NCBI GenBank assembly: GCA_036417435.1
Contig: CM070901.1
Span: 62,306,501 to 62,370,500 of the forward strand
From: Inia geoffrensis
Taxonomy: Eukaryota > Chordata > Mammalia > Artiodactyla > Iniidae
Reading direction: 5' to 3'
Length of the DNA: 64,000 nucleotides
Shown: positions 60,782 through 64,000 of the stretch, in pieces
How the letters are laid out: every line of letters starts with the position of its first letter
How positions within the stretch are numbered: the stretch's first letter is position 1
Notes under the pieces: generated by a model
The model's input: only the letters and a program-made list of their open reading frames with translations
What the model was told of the DNA's origin: nothing
Database searches by the model: none
Program-made: the position numbers and the translations under genes

Positions 60782-61860
60782 CTGTAAACAAACCACATGG
60801 CTCTCATTGGCTGTGCAGAGGGAAGAGAAACCATTACGGACTTTGCAGTTTCTGGGGTCACACTTCATCTTGGGAGGCTCAGCCTCTTTCCTCCCGTTTT
60901 GCATAAACAACTGTTATTTTCAGGGCAAAGCTCCAATCCTCCCCTTCTGACCACTTGAATTCTCCCCAGTCAGCCACCCTTGCCCTAACTAACTGCTCTT
61001 ACCATTGCTTGTCTCTACTTTGTATACTGTCTGGGTGTGGTCTGTGCACATGGAGTCTTGTGCTGTAAGCTGTCTGTGGGCAGTGATCAGATCTTATAGT
61101 CTTTTTTACCATCTACAGAGGTCTCAGCAAATATTTAGGTATGGAGTAGACATTTACTTAACCATTCACTGCAATTATCTAAGGATATGTTTGGAGAATC
61201 TGGCTACAAAAGGTTGAATTTGGCTTTATTCTTCTCCTGTTCTAAGTGTTAAGGTTATTATCCTTCGTTACTAAACCTAAAAATGGACCTATGTGGAAGT
61301 CTTCTAAAAGATGGCAAAAAGGAGTCTAGAAACTATTCTAGTTGCCTTAGGTCTTTTCCTGATCAGAGCATTAACATTATTCCTCCCACCTTCAGAATGT
61401 CTCTTAGGACACACTTGTGGTTTTAGCGTATGTGAAGATTCATTCTCTCAGTTGGGAAGCATTTAATTACCATCAGGTGGGAGCTCTTTGTTGTTGGGGA
61501 TGATGTTATTGATACCTTGATCCCATCTGACTAGCAAAGTTTCTGGCACATAGTAAGCACTCTGACATTTTTCATCAGTGAATTTCTGCTTTGTTTCTAT
61601 CATTTCTACATTATGAAATATTTTCTCTTAGCCTGTAGGATAATCAAATTATACCTGAATATTAAAGCCAAGGACAGAATAAGTGCCTACAGTAAGGAGC
61701 TTTCAATCTTTTCTCTGAATATTCCTGGAAGCTGCCTCCCTGGTTTTAGAAGTTATGTCTAAAATCTGACTCACAGATTTTGCCTCTTTAGACCCCACTC
61801 CCTTAAGCCCATAGACCCTGCTTTCAGTAATTGCCTGCTGGTGGAGGGCTCCACCTTTTC

Positions 61861-61933
61861 CCACAAAGAAGATATTGTCTTCTCCAGACAATATCAACCA
61901 TCATGTCCTCAGAGAAGGGCAACCTGTTCAGTC
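61861..61933 (-). pseudogene. FMO pseudogene 2, exon 8
   Basis: Acceptor TTTCATAG; reads LNRLPFSEDMMVDI, as in copy 1 and the family. At the expected 73-bp end the strand reads GA, not GT, so the donor is probably lost (or moved to the nearby GTGGGA). Confidence 0.82.
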
Positions 61934-62247
61934 CTATGAAAGGAAATATAGTATAAAGAAGGGTCTAGGGAAAGGCACAGTATGGTTCCAGGAAATTTAA
62001 AAGGTGGGATTCTGGTGCTGAGCTTCTCCAAAGCTGATTAAAAGGACCTGAGAGAGCACCCCTAGAAAGAAAATACATACCTGACTTTTACCTGTTAGCA
62101 ACAGAGATGGGAGTTTTTATTCCTATATTGTGAAGCAGAATCACTTAAAAAAGAAAAAGATGGGAAAGTCTTCCACATTTGTAAAATTGTTATAAATGGA
62201 TTTCTCCTACTTTTCTTTTTCAGACATTTCTAAATTCTCCAAAACGA

Positions 62248-62464
62248 AGTGAGAGAGAAGCATGGACATATATACACTACCAAACGTAAAATAGATATCT
62301 AGTGGGAAGCAGCCGCATAGCACAGGGAGATCAGCTCGGAGCTTTGTGACCACCTAGAGGGGTGGGATGGGGGGGGTGGGAGGGAGGGAGATGCAAGAGG
62401 GAAGAGATATGGGGACATATGTATATGTATAACTGACTTACTTTGTTATAAAGCAGAAACTAAC
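62248..62464 (+). mobile_element. Internal L1 3' UTR fragment in an FMO pseudogene 2 intron
   Basis: The copy A-type 3' UTR only ('gatatctagtgggaagcagc' to 'aaagcagaaactaacaac'); truncated at both ends, lacking the AATAAA and tail. Confidence 0.88.
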
Positions 62465-62678
62465 AACAAAAAATCTGACCTTGTTATGACGTTTAAGCTA
62501 AATAAAATCTGACTGGAAGATGGAATTATTTTAAAAGAAAGAAATGAGTGAATAGTAATGTTGGCTGTAATTGTCCAGTCCTTTAATTTAAACTGGCTTG
62601 ATTTTAATACTCCTCTGGTTCAGCGTACCTAGCAGTAGCAGAGGAACCATGGAAACTCATTTAGCAACATTCTCTTAC

Positions 62679-63013
62679 CTTTAAATACACATCCGGCCCA
62701 GTGACTGTGGGGTTCCATTGTTGGTGTTACCACTGGCTGGATTAAACCAATGAAAGCCAATGTTAACTTTTCCAAATGAAGTGGAAATACACAAAGATAT
62801 AAAGATACTTGGTCATCGATGATATTCACATATCATTGAAGAAAAGAAATGAGACGGTATATCCTGTGGCAAAAATTACGTCAATATTCTACACATCTTC
62901 AAAGTGTTGGCTATTTCCATGAAGTCTTTCACACTGGATTTGACCAGTATTCTTCCAGAAATGATGTGGTTGGAAAGCTTGCCATGAATGCTCACTTGAG
63001 AGTTTAGAAATCT
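62679..63013 (-). pseudogene. FMO pseudogene 2, exon 7
   Basis: Acceptor TTTTTACAG, donor AAAG/GTAAGA. It reads LSNHIISGRILVKSSVKDFM, later NIDVIFATGYT after a TAG, then another stop, then VSLYLCVFPLHLEKLTLAFI and GLIQP to HWAGCVFK. At 335 bp it is 21 bp short of the usual 356. Confidence 0.92.
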
Positions 63014-63760
63014 GTAAAAACAGGGAAGATGATTCATATTAACCTTTGTCTCACTTCATTTATTCATTCACTTAACCGCTTATTCATTCCAGAAAATTTT
63101 ATTGGCTACTCTTTTTCTCCCCTCTGTTTCTATAAATGAGATGAAAATATTCTTTAGAAAAGGTTAAGACTCCAGGGTTATCCTTTTCCTCTTCTTTTTT
63201 CTTCCTTTATAAGGCCATTCTCATACTAAGAAGCCAGTAAAAAGCCAGGAAAACAAAATTCTGGTCCTGCAGTGCAAAAGGTTTTGTCTGGCTTTCCACC
63301 CTTAAAGATAACTATCTATACTAGTGCAAGACAGAGGTGTAGATAAACACTACAATGTGAGGGTTCTATTCTTAACTTGATTCTGACTCTCAACTCTGAT
63401 CAAGCATTTATCACAATGACCTACTCTTCATTCTCTCTGTGCTGTGATGCCTCAGCTCTGGCACACAGCTCTTGCCAGGTGCTGAGAGCTTTAGTGGAAT
63501 TTCACACGGTGGTGGTGATTGTGTATGTACAGCAAAGCTTCATTTACCAGGCACTTTCAAATAATCAGAATTTTGAGGAACTGAAATTTACACAGGTGAA
63601 GAAATCCTTCTTTTACTTTTTACTTTGTGTTTTGATGAAAATATTTCTAAAATTTATTATATTCATCTTATTTCTTAAACAATGCATAATGAGCATAACC
63701 TTCTCTTATTGTTCATTCTCATTATAAGCAACTTAATTACTGCTCAAGTGCTGTAATACA

Positions 63761-63967
63761 TTTTTTTTTTTTTTTTCAGTACGCGGGCCTCTCACTGCTG
63801 TGGCCTCTCCCGTTGTGGAGTACAGGCTCCGGACACGCAGGCTCAGCGAGCATGGCTCACGGGCCCAGCCGCTCCACGGCATGTGGGATCTTCCCAGTCC
63901 GGGGCACGAACCCGTGTCCCCTGCATCGGCAGGCGGACTCTCAACCACTAGCGCTACCAGGGAAGCC
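63761..63967 (-). mobile_element. CHR-type SINE (antisense) with target-site duplication
   Basis: Poly-T, body and head, flanked by CTGTAATACATTTTT at about 63751 and at 63968-63982. A one-base insertion in the head (ACTAGCGCTACC) departs from the other copies. Confidence 0.95.
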
Positions 63968-64000
63968 CTGTAATACATTTTTAATGTCTCCTCCGTATGT

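Larger units (their letters stand above)
60435..63013 (-). pseudogene. FMO pseudogene 2: exons 7, 8 and 9; 5' part beyond window
   Basis: A second unprocessed FMO copy in tandem with copy 1, same strand. Exons found: 7 (62679-63013), 8 (61861-61933) and 9 (60435-60781). Exon 7 keeps the family's FATGY motif (VIFATGYT). Stops occur in exons 7 and 9, and exon 9 has a late frame change. Exons 2-6 would lie beyond 63013; none is seen before the window end. FMO5-like at IGLIQP. The introns carry one L1 3' UTR piece. Confidence 0.92.

Noticed and set aside
1..64000. CRISPR array, bacterial operon, phage or tRNA/rRNA gene
   Set aside because: No regular spaced repeats and no prokaryotic gene layout; tRNA-like boxes occur only inside SINE heads.

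Overview
The window is mammalian nuclear DNA, most likely from a cetacean. Two things show this. Seven or more copies of one tRNA-derived SINE (head 'cttccctggtggcgcagtgg') match the CHR-type SINE of the whale/hippo/ruminant lineage, and many of them are young, with target-site duplications still readable. The L1 copies share one 3' UTR type that goes with those SINEs. I see no bacterial or viral gene, no CRISPR array, no tRNA or rRNA gene, and no intact host protein-coding gene. The only complete long reading frame free of lesions is L1 ORF1 at the left edge.

The main host-gene content is a decayed tandem array of flavin-containing monooxygenase (FMO) genes, all on the minus strand. Copy 1 (24.3-34.5 kb) can be traced exon by exon: exons 2, 3, 4, 5, 6, 8 and 9 are present, four of them at the exact lengths usual for FMO genes (163, 143, 200 and 73 bp) and with splice sites. 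It carries stops in exons 2 and 4, frameshifting deletions in exons 3 and 9, and no exon 7. Copy 2 (60.4-63.0 kb, running off the right edge) keeps exons 7, 8 and 9 with several stops and frameshifts. Copy 3 is a single exon 6 relic at 17.4-17.6 kb. The sequence is FMO5-like, and one possibility is the second, mostly pseudogenic FMO cluster known in mammals (FMO7P-11P in human; Fmo9/12/13 in mouse). The paralogue cannot be fixed from this window.

Layout: 0-5.2 kb, near-full L1 with intact ORF1 and an ORF2 broken by one frameshift; 5.2-7.1 kb, older L1; 9.4-11.6 kb, a second young L1 with the same ORF2 frameshift; 11.6-19 kb, unique DNA with L2, MIR, L1 3' ends and the FMO exon 6 relic; 19.2-23.6 kb, a pile of L1 fragments; 24.3-34.5 kb, FMO pseudogene 1 with SINE, L2, MIR and LTR insertions in its introns; 34.5-46.6 kb, unique DNA with SINEs, an L2, MLT2-like and MLT1-like LTRs, and an inverted repeat; 46.6-50.3 kb, an ancient L1 split by a young L1; 50.3-60.4 kb, unique DNA with MER5A, L1 and SINE pieces; 60.4-64 kb, FMO pseudogene 2 and a terminal SINE.

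Nothing here forms a working pathway. The interest lies in how a gene cluster has decayed and in retrotransposon history: a frameshift shared by two L1 copies, a SINE-L1 chimera inside one target-site duplication, and a nested L1.
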